From Pandoraea communis (GTDB taxonomy: Bacteria; Pseudomonadota; Gammaproteobacteria; Burkholderiales; Burkholderiaceae), in assembly GCF_902459745.1 (NCBI RefSeq), contig NZ_CABPSJ010000005.1, forward strand, positions 62,001 through 126,000: a DNA stretch of 64,000 bases, read 5' to 3'. Below the pieces are notes generated by a model. That model was not told the origin of the DNA and made no database searches. It saw only the letters and a program-made list of their open reading frames with translations. Below are positions 9,229 through 16,836 of the stretch, one piece after another (the stretch's first letter is position 1; each line of letters opens with the position of its first letter). The position numbers and the translations under genes were made by a program.

Positions 9229-9559
9229 AGCACGGTTCCTTCGCCAATATGCGAGCGGCCAGCCGATGGGAGCCAAGACGCGGGGCCACCCCCTTCCATG
9301 CCCTTCAATTCGTCGCCCGATGTGATCCGGCGAGTATATCGCGCCTTGGCATGCGCTGTATTTGCGCCGATACTCCGCTCATCTGCCTGCTTCGCGGGCG
9401 CATGACGGTCGTTTTTGGGGGCGGAGCGGGCGTCGATCCCAACGTCGCCGCCGTCATCTGACGTGAGTTGACTCGTGTCACAATACTTCGAGGTTCGAGT
9501 TAACGCCGAAATACCGCCGCAACACCAACGAGTCATCACATCGCGTTTGGGGAGGGGCA
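9229..9559. other. intergenic region between divergent xdhC-like and coxG-like genes
   Basis: These 331 bases hold the divergent control region. I see no convincing ORF, RNA gene or strong palindrome. The short frames found here lack ribosome binding sites and conserved features. Confidence 0.5.
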
Positions 9560-10177
9560 ATGGAACTGCAAAATAGCCGGCAGTTGCCGGTGGCACGAGA
9601 TGTCGCATGGATCGCGCTGAACGACCCAGGCGTCCTGCGCGGGTGTATTCCTGGCTGCGAATCGCTTGACCGTATCGACGACACGACGTGGGCGATCGTC
9701 GTCGTCGCCTCGCTGGGGCCGCTGAGCGGACGCTGGAATGGCCGCATCACGCTCTCCGATGTGGTGGCACCAAGCGCGTATACATTGAATTTCGACGGAC
9801 TGGGCTCGTCGGCCGGGCACACGCGCGGCCGGGCGGCGCTCACGTTGCAATCGCAAGGACCGATGAACACACTGCTGACGTATGACATGAAGGCGCAATT
9901 CGGCAGCGAGTACACCCATCTGGACACCCCTCAAGTCAAAGAGGCGGTCCGCGGGCTCGCCGACGAGTTCTTTAAGCGCCTGACGGCCGCCATCGCCCCC
10001 CATCACAAGCGCAACGACCCCGTCGCCGCCGATGGCGAAGTGGCCGCCGCGCTCGCGACGTTTGCCGACGCACGCGGTACGTCTTCCATGCGCGCAAAGA
10101 TGGCGCGCTGGTGGCCATGGGCCGTGGCGGTGGTAGTGCTGATTCTGATCGTGCTGTGGGGCAACCATGCCAGTTGA
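9560..10177 (+). CDS. CoxG-like SRPBCC protein with C-terminal membrane anchor
   Basis: A 205-residue protein resembling carbon monoxide dehydrogenase subunit G. The first 145 residues form the START-like SRPBCC domain (NDPGVLRGCIPGCESL, then ALTLQSQGPMNTLLTYDMKAQ). A single helix at about 183-199 (WPWAVAVVVLILIVLWG) anchors the C-terminus to the inner membrane. Family members help assemble or recruit molybdenum hydroxylases to the membrane. The reading frame overlaps the ModE-like gene by 11 bases. No CO dehydrogenase genes are present here, so its client is unknown. Confidence 0.85.
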   Translation: MELQNSRQLPVARDVAWIALNDPGVLRGCIPGCESLDRIDDTTWAIVVVASLGPLSGRWNGRITLSDVVAPSAYTLNFDGLGSSAGHTRGRAALTLQSQGPMNTLLTYDMKAQFGSEYTHLDTPQVKEAVRGLADEFFKRLTAAIAPHHKRNDPVAADGEVAAALATFADARGTSSMRAKMARWWPWAVAVVVLILIVLWGNHAS

Positions 10178-10724
10178 GCGTCGTCAGGGGAAAGCGGGCA
10201 AAGCGACCGTAGGCAAGCCGGAAAGAGCGGGCAAGGCGAGCGTCGCCCTTACCGCCGGCGCGCGCAACGCCGACGCGCTTGCGCGGGAGTTACTGGCCGC
10301 GGCCGAAGCGCTGGAGGCGGCCAGCAAGCCTCCGGCACCTGTCGGAGAAGCGAGCTACGACGTGCGCGTGCGCATTCGCGACGGCGACACGCCGGTGTTC
10401 GGGCCGGGACGTCTGACGTTGCTGCGAGCCATCGAAGCGACAGGGTCGATTTCTGCGGCGGCGCGCCGCATGGGCATGTCGTACCGGCGGGCTTGGTTGC
10501 TCGTCGAAGCGATGAATCACGAATTCCGCGAACCGCTCGTCACCCGCCATATCGGCGGCGTGTCCGGTGGCGGCGCGCAACTCACGCCGTTCGCGCAGAA
10601 CCTCATGGCGCACTACGACACGCTCATCAAGGAAATCCGCTTGCTGCTCGACGCCCACGTGCCGATCTTCGACGCCTACCTCAAAGGCGGCAAGGCCGTC
10701 GACCCGGACGAAGCCGAAGCGTAA
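10167..10724 (+). CDS. ModE-type winged-helix regulator without molybdate-binding domain
   Basis: A 185-residue DNA-binding protein. Residues about 60-165 match the N-terminal ModE/LysR-like winged helix (FGPGRLTLLRAIEATGS, ISAAARRMGMSYRRAWLLVEAMN, then GGAQLTPFAQNLM). The two TOBE domains that bind molybdate in E. coli ModE (about 262 residues) are absent; instead a Lys/Ala-rich N-terminal extension of about 55 residues is present. It overlaps the CoxG-like gene. A ModE-like operator lies before modA at 15575, a likely target. Whether it senses molybdate is unclear. Confidence 0.85.
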   Translation: MPVERRQGKAGKATVGKPERAGKASVALTAGARNADALARELLAAAEALEAASKPPAPVGEASYDVRVRIRDGDTPVFGPGRLTLLRAIEATGSISAAARRMGMSYRRAWLLVEAMNHEFREPLVTRHIGGVSGGGAQLTPFAQNLMAHYDTLIKEIRLLLDAHVPIFDAYLKGGKAVDPDEAEA

Positions 10725-10858
10725 GCAAACACCAGCTTCCGGTCGCTGATTCCCCTGCTTCCGGACTATCACGAAAACGTTAAGTCTTCGTGAGGACTTC
10801 GTCACCGGTCTGAGGCGACACTGACTCCATTGACGCGAACCCCGCGATGGAGGTCACC

Positions 10859-11494
10859 ATGTCCCGCCTGACGAAGTCCGTGCCGCTTGCGGCACAGCCC
10901 CCGGCGCGGCCCGGGCCGGTACAGCCGGGTTGGCTGCGCGTCACCCACTGGCTGAACGTGCTGGCCGTGCTCGTGATGATCACGAGCGGGTGGCGTATCT
11001 ACAACGCCTCACCGATCTTCGGTTTTCGCTTCCCCAACGAGATCACGCTGGGCGGCTGGCTTGGCGGCGCGCTGCGCTGGCACTTTGCGGCGATGTGGTT
11101 GCTGGCGGCCAACGGACTCGTCTATCTGTCGACCAATCTTGCGAGCGGCCGCCTGTCGCGCCGCTTCTTTCCGCTGACCTTGCGCGGCGTGCTGCGCGAT
11201 GCCTTCGCTGCGCTGCGCGGCCGTCTCGCGCACGACGATCCCCGTCAGTACAACCAGGTGCAACGCGCCGCATATCTGTTCGCGGTGCTTGACCTGGTGC
11301 TGCTCGTGGCGTCGGGGCTGGCGATCTGGAAGCCGGTGCAGCTCGGTTGGCTTTGCACGGCGTTCGGCGGATTTCAGGGCGCGCGCGTGGTGCATTTCGT
11401 CGCGATGGCGGGCCTCGTCGCGTTCGTCGTGGTCCATGTCGCCATGGTGGCGCTAGTGCCTCGCACACTGCGCACGATGATTACCGGACGCTGA
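10859..11494 (+). CDS. cytochrome b561-type membrane subunit
   Basis: A 211-residue integral-membrane cytochrome b with four to five hydrophobic helices (for example VTHWLNVLAVLVMITSGW, RWHFAAMWLLAANGLVYL, LFAVLDLVLLVASGLAIW, VVHFVAMAGLVAFVVVHVAMVAL). His residues in THWLN, RWHF, VVHF and VHVA are positioned as heme ligands. The start at 10859 follows GGAGG by five bases. It lies 29 bases upstream of the molybdopterin oxidoreductase gene, so it probably passes electrons between that enzyme and the quinone pool. Confidence 0.88.
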   Translation: MSRLTKSVPLAAQPPARPGPVQPGWLRVTHWLNVLAVLVMITSGWRIYNASPIFGFRFPNEITLGGWLGGALRWHFAAMWLLAANGLVYLSTNLASGRLSRRFFPLTLRGVLRDAFAALRGRLAHDDPRQYNQVQRAAYLFAVLDLVLLVASGLAIWKPVQLGWLCTAFGGFQGARVVHFVAMAGLVAFVVVHVAMVALVPRTLRTMITGR

Positions 11495-11523
11495 GTGCGC
11501 CCGCCACGAGAGACCGAACTGCC

Positions 11524-12342
11524 ATGACCTTCGAACGACAATCCCGCAACGTTCCGCCCATCGCCCCGGTCGTGCGCGACGGCGAAGCGATTCTGCACGA
11601 AGCGCGTGCGTTGATGACGCGTCGTGTGGCCGAGCCTTCTCGCAGAGCCTTCCTGACGCGCACGCTGTCGCTCGGCGGCGTGGCGCTGCTCTCGGGGTGC
11701 TCGCTGGACGACAACGCCAGCGTGGATGCGGCGCTGGACAAGATCTCGCGCTGGAACGACCGCGTACAGGCCGCCCTGTTTCGTCAGGACGTGCTGGCGC
11801 CGACGTTCCCGGCGTCGAGCATCACACGTCCGTTCCCGTTCAACGCGTTCTATTCGATGGACGAAGCACCGGTGGTCGAAGAAGCCGACTATCGGTTGGA
11901 GCTGTCCGGACTGATTGCGGACAAGGCGCCATGGCGTCTTGATGCGCTCCGTGAGTTCGCGCGCCCGCGTGCGGCGGAGCAGATCACGCGTCACGTCTGC
12001 GTGGAGGGCTGGAGCGCCATCGGCCGCTGGGGTGGCGTGACGTTCTCCGACTTCCTGCGACGTATCGGCGCGGACACGACTGCGCGCTACGTCGGCTTCA
12101 AATGCGCCGACGACTACTACACGAGCATCGACATGCCCACGGCACTGCATTCGCAGACGTTGCTCGCGCTCACCTACGACGGCCAGACGCTGCCAAGGGA
12201 GTACGGCTTCCCGATGAAGCTGCGTATTCCCACGAAGCTCGGCTACAAGAATCCCAAACATATCCGCGCGATTTTCGTGACCAACACGTATCCGGGCGGG
12301 TACTGGGAGGACCAGGGCTACAACTGGTTCGGCGGCAGTTGA
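11524..12342 (+). CDS. sulfite-oxidase-fold molybdopterin oxidoreductase, Tat lipoprotein candidate
   Basis: A 272-residue enzyme of the sulfite oxidase/MsrP superfamily. The molybdenum-ligating cysteine lies in HVCVEGWSAIGRWGG, followed by CADDYYTSIDMPTALH and GYKNPKHIRAI. The N-terminus has RRAFLTRTLSLGGVALLSGC: twin arginines plus a lipobox ending LSGC, so the protein may be Tat-exported and lipid-anchored. An N-terminal extension of about 35 residues precedes the twin-arginine region, which is unusual. It pairs with the cytochrome b gene just upstream. The natural substrate is unknown. Confidence 0.88.
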   Translation: MTFERQSRNVPPIAPVVRDGEAILHEARALMTRRVAEPSRRAFLTRTLSLGGVALLSGCSLDDNASVDAALDKISRWNDRVQAALFRQDVLAPTFPASSITRPFPFNAFYSMDEAPVVEEADYRLELSGLIADKAPWRLDALREFARPRAAEQITRHVCVEGWSAIGRWGGVTFSDFLRRIGADTTARYVGFKCADDYYTSIDMPTALHSQTLLALTYDGQTLPREYGFPMKLRIPTKLGYKNPKHIRAIFVTNTYPGGYWEDQGYNWFGGS

Positions 12343-12423
12343 CGCCAACGCGTGACTGCACGATTCACGGAGCGCAGACCTGGCGCTCCGGCAGGGCTCA
12401 CTCACATTTGGAGGATTACGGCA

Positions 12424-12723
12424 ATGAAGATGCGATATCTGGCGGTGATGGCAATGGGACTGGCGCTCGGCACCGGTGCCGCTTTTGCGCAGGACGCGAT
12501 GAGCAAGGGCGATGCGATGTCGAAGGGCGGTGCCATGAGCAAAGGCGATGCCATGAGCAAGGACAAGGACATGGACAAGAGCGGCAAGATGTCCAAGGGC
12601 GACGCGATGGGCAAGGGCGATGCCATGTCGAAGGGCGGTGCCATGGGCAAGCACGACGCCAAGGGCAAGATGGACAAGGACGATGGCATGTCCAAAGGCG
12701 ATGGGATGGGCAAGGGCTATTAA
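12424..12723 (+). CDS. pentapeptide MXKDX repeat protein, secreted
   Basis: A 99-residue protein with a signal peptide ending GAAFAQ, then about 70 residues made almost wholly of the five-residue repeat M-S/G-K-G/D-D/G-A-type units. This is the MXKDX repeat family seen in Burkholderiales and relatives; its function is unknown. The Met, Lys and Asp periodicity suggests metal binding or an extended coil, but this is inference. GGAGG lies nine bases before the ATG at 12424. The gene ends the cytochrome b-oxidoreductase unit and precedes a hairpin. Confidence 0.85.
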   Translation: MKMRYLAVMAMGLALGTGAAFAQDAMSKGDAMSKGGAMSKGDAMSKDKDMDKSGKMSKGDAMGKGDAMSKGGAMGKHDAKGKMDKDDGMSKGDGMGKGY

Positions 12724-12743
12724 GTCAGGCGATGGGAAGCAAC

Positions 12744-12777
12744 AAGGCGTCGCAGCGGACTTCCGTTGCGACGCCTT
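12744..12777 (+). terminator. hairpin terminator after MXKDX gene
   Basis: An 11-bp perfect stem AAGGCGTCGCA / TGCGACGCCTT with a 12-base loop follows the stop codon by about 20 bases. The T-tract is weak. It also lies before the converging modC end. Confidence 0.65.
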
Positions 12778-12826
12778 GTCTATTGTGACGTCACCGACGC
12801 TGGCAGCGGTGCCGCGCAACGACGAG

Positions 12827-13933
12827 CTAGCGCGTCAGCGCCACCGATTTGATGAGCAGAAACACGTCGCGGCCCGACGCCAGTTGCAGTTGATCGGCAG
12901 AGAAGCGGGTGATGCGTGCGCGCAGCGCCGTGCCTGCGGTATCGCCGAGGAGCGTGGCGCTGACTTCCACGGAGTCGCCAAGATCGCGCAGCGTCGTCAC
13001 GCGTGCGCGCAGCACGTTCAGCACACTGGTATCGACGGGCGGCGCGGTGGCCACTGCGACATCGCGCTCGCGCACGAGAATGCGGCAGGCATCGCCTGCG
13101 TCGCCGCTGGCGCGCGGCACTCGCAGCCGGATCGTATCGCTGCCGTTCACGGCAAGCTCGGTCAGACCGTACTGCGTGTCGTGCCCGACGATGCGCGTCT
13201 CCAGCACGGTGCCCGGCGCTTCGTCCGCGCCGTCGAGCGCGTCGCGATGCGTATTGAGCACGTCGGCCGGTGCACCTTGCGAGATCGTGCGGCCGTCCTT
13301 GAACAACACCACCTGATCGGCCAGTCGCATCACCTCGTCGAGCGAATGCGTGACGTACAACACGGGTAACTTCAACTCGTGACGAATGCGGTTCAGGTAG
13401 TCGAGCACTTCGAGACGCCGCGCATGATCGAGCGAAGCCAGCGGCTCGTCCATGAGCAGCATGCGCGGGCACGACAGCAAGGCGCGGCCGATACCCACGC
13501 GTTGTTTCTCACCGCCCGACAACGCCCCCGGACGGCGGCTCATCAGGTGTTCCAGATTCAGCACGTCGACCACGTGCTCCAGCGCAATTGCCCCGGTGCC
13601 TGCGGCGGCCATGTCGCGGCGTCGTAACCAGCGGCCGAAAAGCAGGTTCTGACGTACCGTCAGATGCGGCAGCAGGCGGGCGTCCTGAAACACGTAGCCG
13701 ATGCGGCGGCGCCACGTCGGCAGGTTGACCCCGGCGGCACTGTCGAAGAGCACGTCGTCGCCCACGACGATGCGCCCTGCGTTGGGTTTGAGCAGGCCGG
13801 AAACGGCATTGACGACGGTACTCTTGCCGCTGCCCGACGGCCCGAACAGCGCGGTCACGCCCATGCCTGCGGCGAACTCCACGTCGAGCCTGAAGTCGCC
13901 GAACGAATGCTGGAGACGAACTTCAACCGTCAT
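12827..13933 (-). CDS. modC: molybdate ABC transporter ATP-binding protein
   Basis: The 368-residue ATPase of the molybdate importer. Walker [10 protein letters not shown] is at 31-39, the signature LSGGEKQRVGIGRAL and Walker B LLMDEPLASLD follow, and a C-terminal TOBE/Mop-like domain occupies about the last 120 residues. The ATG at 13933 has AAGG upstream and overlaps the modB stop by 11 bases; a TTG six bases upstream is a less likely start. It is the last gene of modABC. Confidence 0.95.
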   Translation of the reverse strand: MTVEVRLQHSFGDFRLDVEFAAGMGVTALFGPSGSGKSTVVNAVSGLLKPNAGRIVVGDDVLFDSAAGVNLPTWRRRIGYVFQDARLLPHLTVRQNLLFGRWLRRRDMAAAGTGAIALEHVVDVLNLEHLMSRRPGALSGGEKQRVGIGRALLSCPRMLLMDEPLASLDHARRLEVLDYLNRIRHELKLPVLYVTHSLDEVMRLADQVVLFKDGRTISQGAPADVLNTHRDALDGADEAPGTVLETRIVGHDTQYGLTELAVNGSDTIRLRVPRASGDAGDACRILVRERDVAVATAPPVDTSVLNVLRARVTTLRDLGDSVEVSATLLGDTAGTALRARITRFSADQLQLASGRDVFLLIKSVALTR

Positions 13934-14627
13934 AACCAAGCGCCTTGCGATTACCGAAGCGGATCAGCACTTCGGAGAAGATGAGCGTTGCCACGGCCAA
14001 TACGACCGAGATCGCACACAGACGCCAGACCATCGCGTCGCCATCCGGCACCTGCGTGGCGGTGTAAATCGCCAGCGGCAGCGTTTGCGTTTGTCCGGGA
14101 ATATTCGACACGAACGTGATCGTTGCACCGAATTCGCCGAGTGCACGGGCGAACGCGAGTACGAAGCCATGCAGCACGCCGGTGGCAGTGAGCGGCAGTG
14201 TGACCGTGAAGAAGGTGAGCCACGGGCCGGCGCCGAGTGTCTGCGCGGCTTGCTCCAGCTTGGTGTCCGACGCTTCGAGCGCTTGCCGGATCGCTCTCAC
14301 GAGCAGCGGGAAGCCCATCACGCCTGCCGCGAGCGCGGCGCCCGTCCAGCGAAACGCGAAGGTGAAGTTGAACCACTCGCGCAATAGCTTGCCGATAGCG
14401 CCTTGTGCGCCAAACAGCACGAGCAGGGCGAAGCCGACGACCACCGGTGGCAGCACGAGCGGCAAGTGCAGGATGGCGTCGAGCAGCGCCTTGCCGGGGA
14501 AATGCCGGCGAGCGAGCAGCCAGGCGGCGCCGTAGGCGAAGGGCAGGCTGCAAAGCGTGCCCCACAAGCCGATGCGCAGGCTGAGTTCGACGATGCCCCA
14601 TTCTTCCGGGCTGAGACTCATGAGCAT
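13923..14627 (-). CDS. modB: molybdate ABC transporter permease
   Basis: A 234-residue inner-membrane permease with five hydrophobic helices and the cytoplasmic EAA loop (EQAAQTLGAGPWLTFFTVTLP). ALGEFGATITFVSN is characteristic of ModB. Its start is two bases after the modA stop; a second ATG two codons downstream is equally possible because neither has a clear ribosome binding site. It is translationally linked to both neighbours. Confidence 0.95.
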   Translation of the reverse strand: MLMSLSPEEWGIVELSLRIGLWGTLCSLPFAYGAAWLLARRHFPGKALLDAILHLPLVLPPVVVGFALLVLFGAQGAIGKLLREWFNFTFAFRWTGAALAAGVMGFPLLVRAIRQALEASDTKLEQAAQTLGAGPWLTFFTVTLPLTATGVLHGFVLAFARALGEFGATITFVSNIPGQTQTLPLAIYTATQVPDGDAMVWRLCAISVVLAVATLIFSEVLIRFGNRKALGYDG

Positions 14628-14629
14628 GC

Positions 14630-15442
14630 TTAGGGACGGCTGAAGCCGAAGCGCCGGAACGTGGCCTGAGCCGTGGGGGTTTGCAGGAATTTGTAGAACG
14701 GATCGGCGTCGGCACGGTTGGCCTGCTTCGTCACGGCAACCGGGTAGACGATCGGGGCATGACTGTCGGCCGGGAACGTGCCGGCGATGCGCACGCGCTT
14801 CTCGGCGTTGGCGTCGGTCTTGTACACGATGCCGTAGGGCGCTTCACCGCGCGCGACCAGCAGCAAGGCGTTACGCACGTTGTCGGCGGCGGCGACCCTG
14901 CCTTGTACCTTCGACCAGATGCCGAGCTTCTCGAGCGCCGCTTTACCGTAGAGGCCCGCCGGCACATGGGCCGGATCACCCATGGCGAGGCGGCCGTCGC
15001 CGAGCTTCGCGTCGAGGTCGGCGCCCGGCTTCAGATCGATGTCGCCCGTGGTGGTGGCCGGCGCGATCAGCACCAGTTCGTTGCCAAGCAGGTTGCGACG
15101 CGTGCTGGTGTCGATCAGGTCATGCTTCTGGGCGTAGTCCATCCAGTCCTGGTCGGCCGAGATGAACACGTCGGCCGGTGCGCCTTTTTCGATCTGGCGG
15201 GCCAGCGTCGAACTCGCGCCGTACACGAGCACCGGCTTCTTGCCGGTTTCCTTGGTGTAGGCGGCGGACAAGTCATCGAGAGCGTCTTTCATGCTGGCCG
15301 CAGCGAACACTTGCTGGGCTGCGGTGTGGCCGGCAAACAACAGGCTCGTGCCGACGGCGGCAACGCCCAGTGCGCGACGCAGCATCGTGCCGGACTTTCG
15401 CGGGGTTCGGGACTTCAGGCTAGCGATGACGACAGCTTTCAC
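14630..15442 (-). CDS. modA: molybdate-binding periplasmic protein
   Basis: The periplasmic receptor of the importer, about 270 residues. A long basic N-region and hydrophobic core ending AGHTAAQQ form the signal peptide. The mature part starts VFAAASMKDALDDL, the standard ModA opening that ligates oxyanion, and contains VYGASSTLARQIEKGAPADVFISAD. I chose the GTG at 15442 because GGAG lies nine bases upstream; the ATGs at 15460 and 15385 have no such site. Transcription is probably controlled through the ModE box at 15575. Confidence 0.93.
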   Translation of the reverse strand: MKAVVIASLKSRTPRKSGTMLRRALGVAAVGTSLLFAGHTAAQQVFAAASMKDALDDLSAAYTKETGKKPVLVYGASSTLARQIEKGAPADVFISADQDWMDYAQKHDLIDTSTRRNLLGNELVLIAPATTTGDIDLKPGADLDAKLGDGRLAMGDPAHVPAGLYGKAALEKLGIWSKVQGRVAAADNVRNALLLVARGEAPYGIVYKTDANAEKRVRIAGTFPADSHAPIVYPVAVTKQANRADADPFYKFLQTPTAQATFRRFGFSRP

Positions 15443-15574
15443 GAATGTGGTCTCCAGCATGGGGTGGCTAGGTCGGCTCGATGTCTGGCGGCGAACAGGT
15501 CGCGCGCCTTGAGCAGACTCGTGGATGCAATCGGGCAGCAAGGCCGGATTGCCGGTCGCGAAGTGGGGGCAACG

Positions 15575-15598
15575 CGTTATGTAGAATTATATATAACG
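15575..15598 (-). promoter_or_regulatory. ModE operator overlapping the modABC promoter
   Basis: Read on the minus strand, the site is CGTTATAT, seven bases, TACATAACG. These two half-sites and the seven-base gap match the E. coli mod operator half-sites as I remember them. A TATAAT -10-like hexamer lies inside the site on the same strand, so bound regulator would block the promoter. It sits 133 bases upstream of modA. The rest of the 382-base gap (15443-15824) holds only the terminator of the TetR gene. Confidence 0.8.
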
Positions 15599-15747
15599 CT
15601 GCGACGCTGTGTAGGTATCTGCCGTATGGCGGCGTCCGAAAGTCGTGCGGTGCGGGAACTTCGCGTTGTGAAACGGAGAAATCGGGACGATCGGGACAAG
15701 CGGGACGATGTACGTCCCCTCGCGCAAAGGCGGGCACCAACGAACAA

Positions 15748-15765
15748 GCGCCCGGTGACGGGCGC
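15748..15765 (-). terminator. hairpin terminator after the AcrR-like gene
   Basis: Seven-base-pair G+C stem GCGCCCG / CGGGCGC with a four-base loop, followed on the minus strand by TTGTTCGTT. It would end the AcrR-like transcript. Confidence 0.55.
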
Positions 15766-15824
15766 CTGCTAACTAATATAGGGGGTGGTCTCGAAAGACG
15801 GGGTGCGCCGTTCGACGCGTGCGC

Positions 15825-16490
15825 TCAGGCGAGGCCGGCCTGTGGCGTTTCACTCTCCGGGCGCAGCATCGCCGGGCTCATGCGCAGCATGTCGAAGAAG
15901 CCGTCGACCACCGCATCGCACTCCACGCCGAGATCGTAGTCGGGCAGGAACAACCAGTCCGACATCATGCCGACCACAAGCGCGTGCAGCATGATCGCCG
16001 CCACGCGCGTGTTGAGACGCTTCGGCAACTGATTTCGCTCAATGGCGCGTTCCATGTCTCTCATGATGCGCTGCTTGCCGTCGGCGCACGCTTCACGCTG
16101 ACGCTCGAGCACCGAGAGCATCTCGTTCGTGTATTCGCACTTGTGGAACAGAATGTCGAGCACGCGACGGCGGCGCTCGTTACGCGCCGTCTCCTTGAGC
16201 ACGAGCTTGCAGATATCGTGCATTCGCTCCATCGGATCGCCGTTCTCCGGCTCGGTGCACACCTCGTCGATCATGCGTTCCATGGGCAGACGGATGCGAT
16301 CCATCATGGCGTTGAACAGGTCGATCTTGTTCTTGAAGTGCCAGTAAATGGCGCCGCGGGTCAGGCCAGCGGCTTCGGCGATGTCGGCGAGCGATGTGCG
16401 TGACACCCCTTTCTGTGCGAACACCGTCTCGGCGGTGTCGAGCAACAGATTGCGGGTCTCGATCGCTTCCTCTTTGGTTCTACGGGCCAT
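15825..16490 (-). CDS. TetR-family repressor of RND efflux (AcrR/TtgR/BpeR type)
   Basis: A 221-residue repressor. The N-terminal helix-turn-helix reads ARRTKEEAIETRNLLLDTAETVFAQ, then SLADIAEAAGLTRGAIYWHF, which is the AcrR/TtgR subgroup signature, followed by an AcrR-type C-terminal ligand domain. It diverges from the RND operon at 16837, with an AcrR-like palindrome between them. The ATG at 16490 is chosen because family members begin MARRTKEEA; the longer ORF start lacks support. Confidence 0.93.
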   Translation of the reverse strand: MARRTKEEAIETRNLLLDTAETVFAQKGVSRTSLADIAEAAGLTRGAIYWHFKNKIDLFNAMMDRIRLPMERMIDEVCTEPENGDPMERMHDICKLVLKETARNERRRRVLDILFHKCEYTNEMLSVLERQREACADGKQRIMRDMERAIERNQLPKRLNTRVAAIMLHALVVGMMSDWLFLPDYDLGVECDAVVDGFFDMLRMSPAMLRPESETPQAGLA

Positions 16491-16572
16491 CGTCGTGTCA
16501 CAGGGGTGGGGCGGCGGAAATTTTGCGAAATGCGATGAAAAACACGGTGCACTTTGATGCAACGCAATGTGA

Positions 16573-16602
16573 TTTACATACATTCATGAATGTATCTATA
16601 AT
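16573..16602 (+). promoter_or_regulatory. RND operon promoter with AcrR-type operator
   Basis: A perfect 18-bp palindrome ATACATTCATGAATGTAT lies at 16578-16595, inside a longer TACATACATT/GAATGTATCTA element that closely resembles the E. coli AcrR operator. A consensus -10 TATAAT is at 16597-16602 and a -35-like TTTACA at 16573-16578 with 18-base spacing, so the operator fills the spacer. The remainder of the 346-base divergent region (16491-16836) contains no gene that I can support. Confidence 0.85.
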
Positions 16603-16836
16603 AGCAGCCGCTTGCTCTATTGCACAGGGAACATTTAAGCTCCTTCGTCTAGGGGAAAAGCCTCACCCATGTGAGGGAGCCATTTGAGGCCAGATCACCC
16701 GGGCCTTGGGCATTCGCCGACCCGTCTTTATGCGACGGGACTGCAGACCGGTCTTCGCCGCTGCAATCGTCGCAACCGCAATCGTCGCAACGTATCGTCA
16801 ATTTGTTTGACCGCATTCCATTTATCGGGGGCGTAT

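Noticed and set aside
12424-12723. Repeats in this gene as a CRISPR-like or VNTR array
   Set aside because: They are in-frame codons of the MXKDX protein with no unique spacers.
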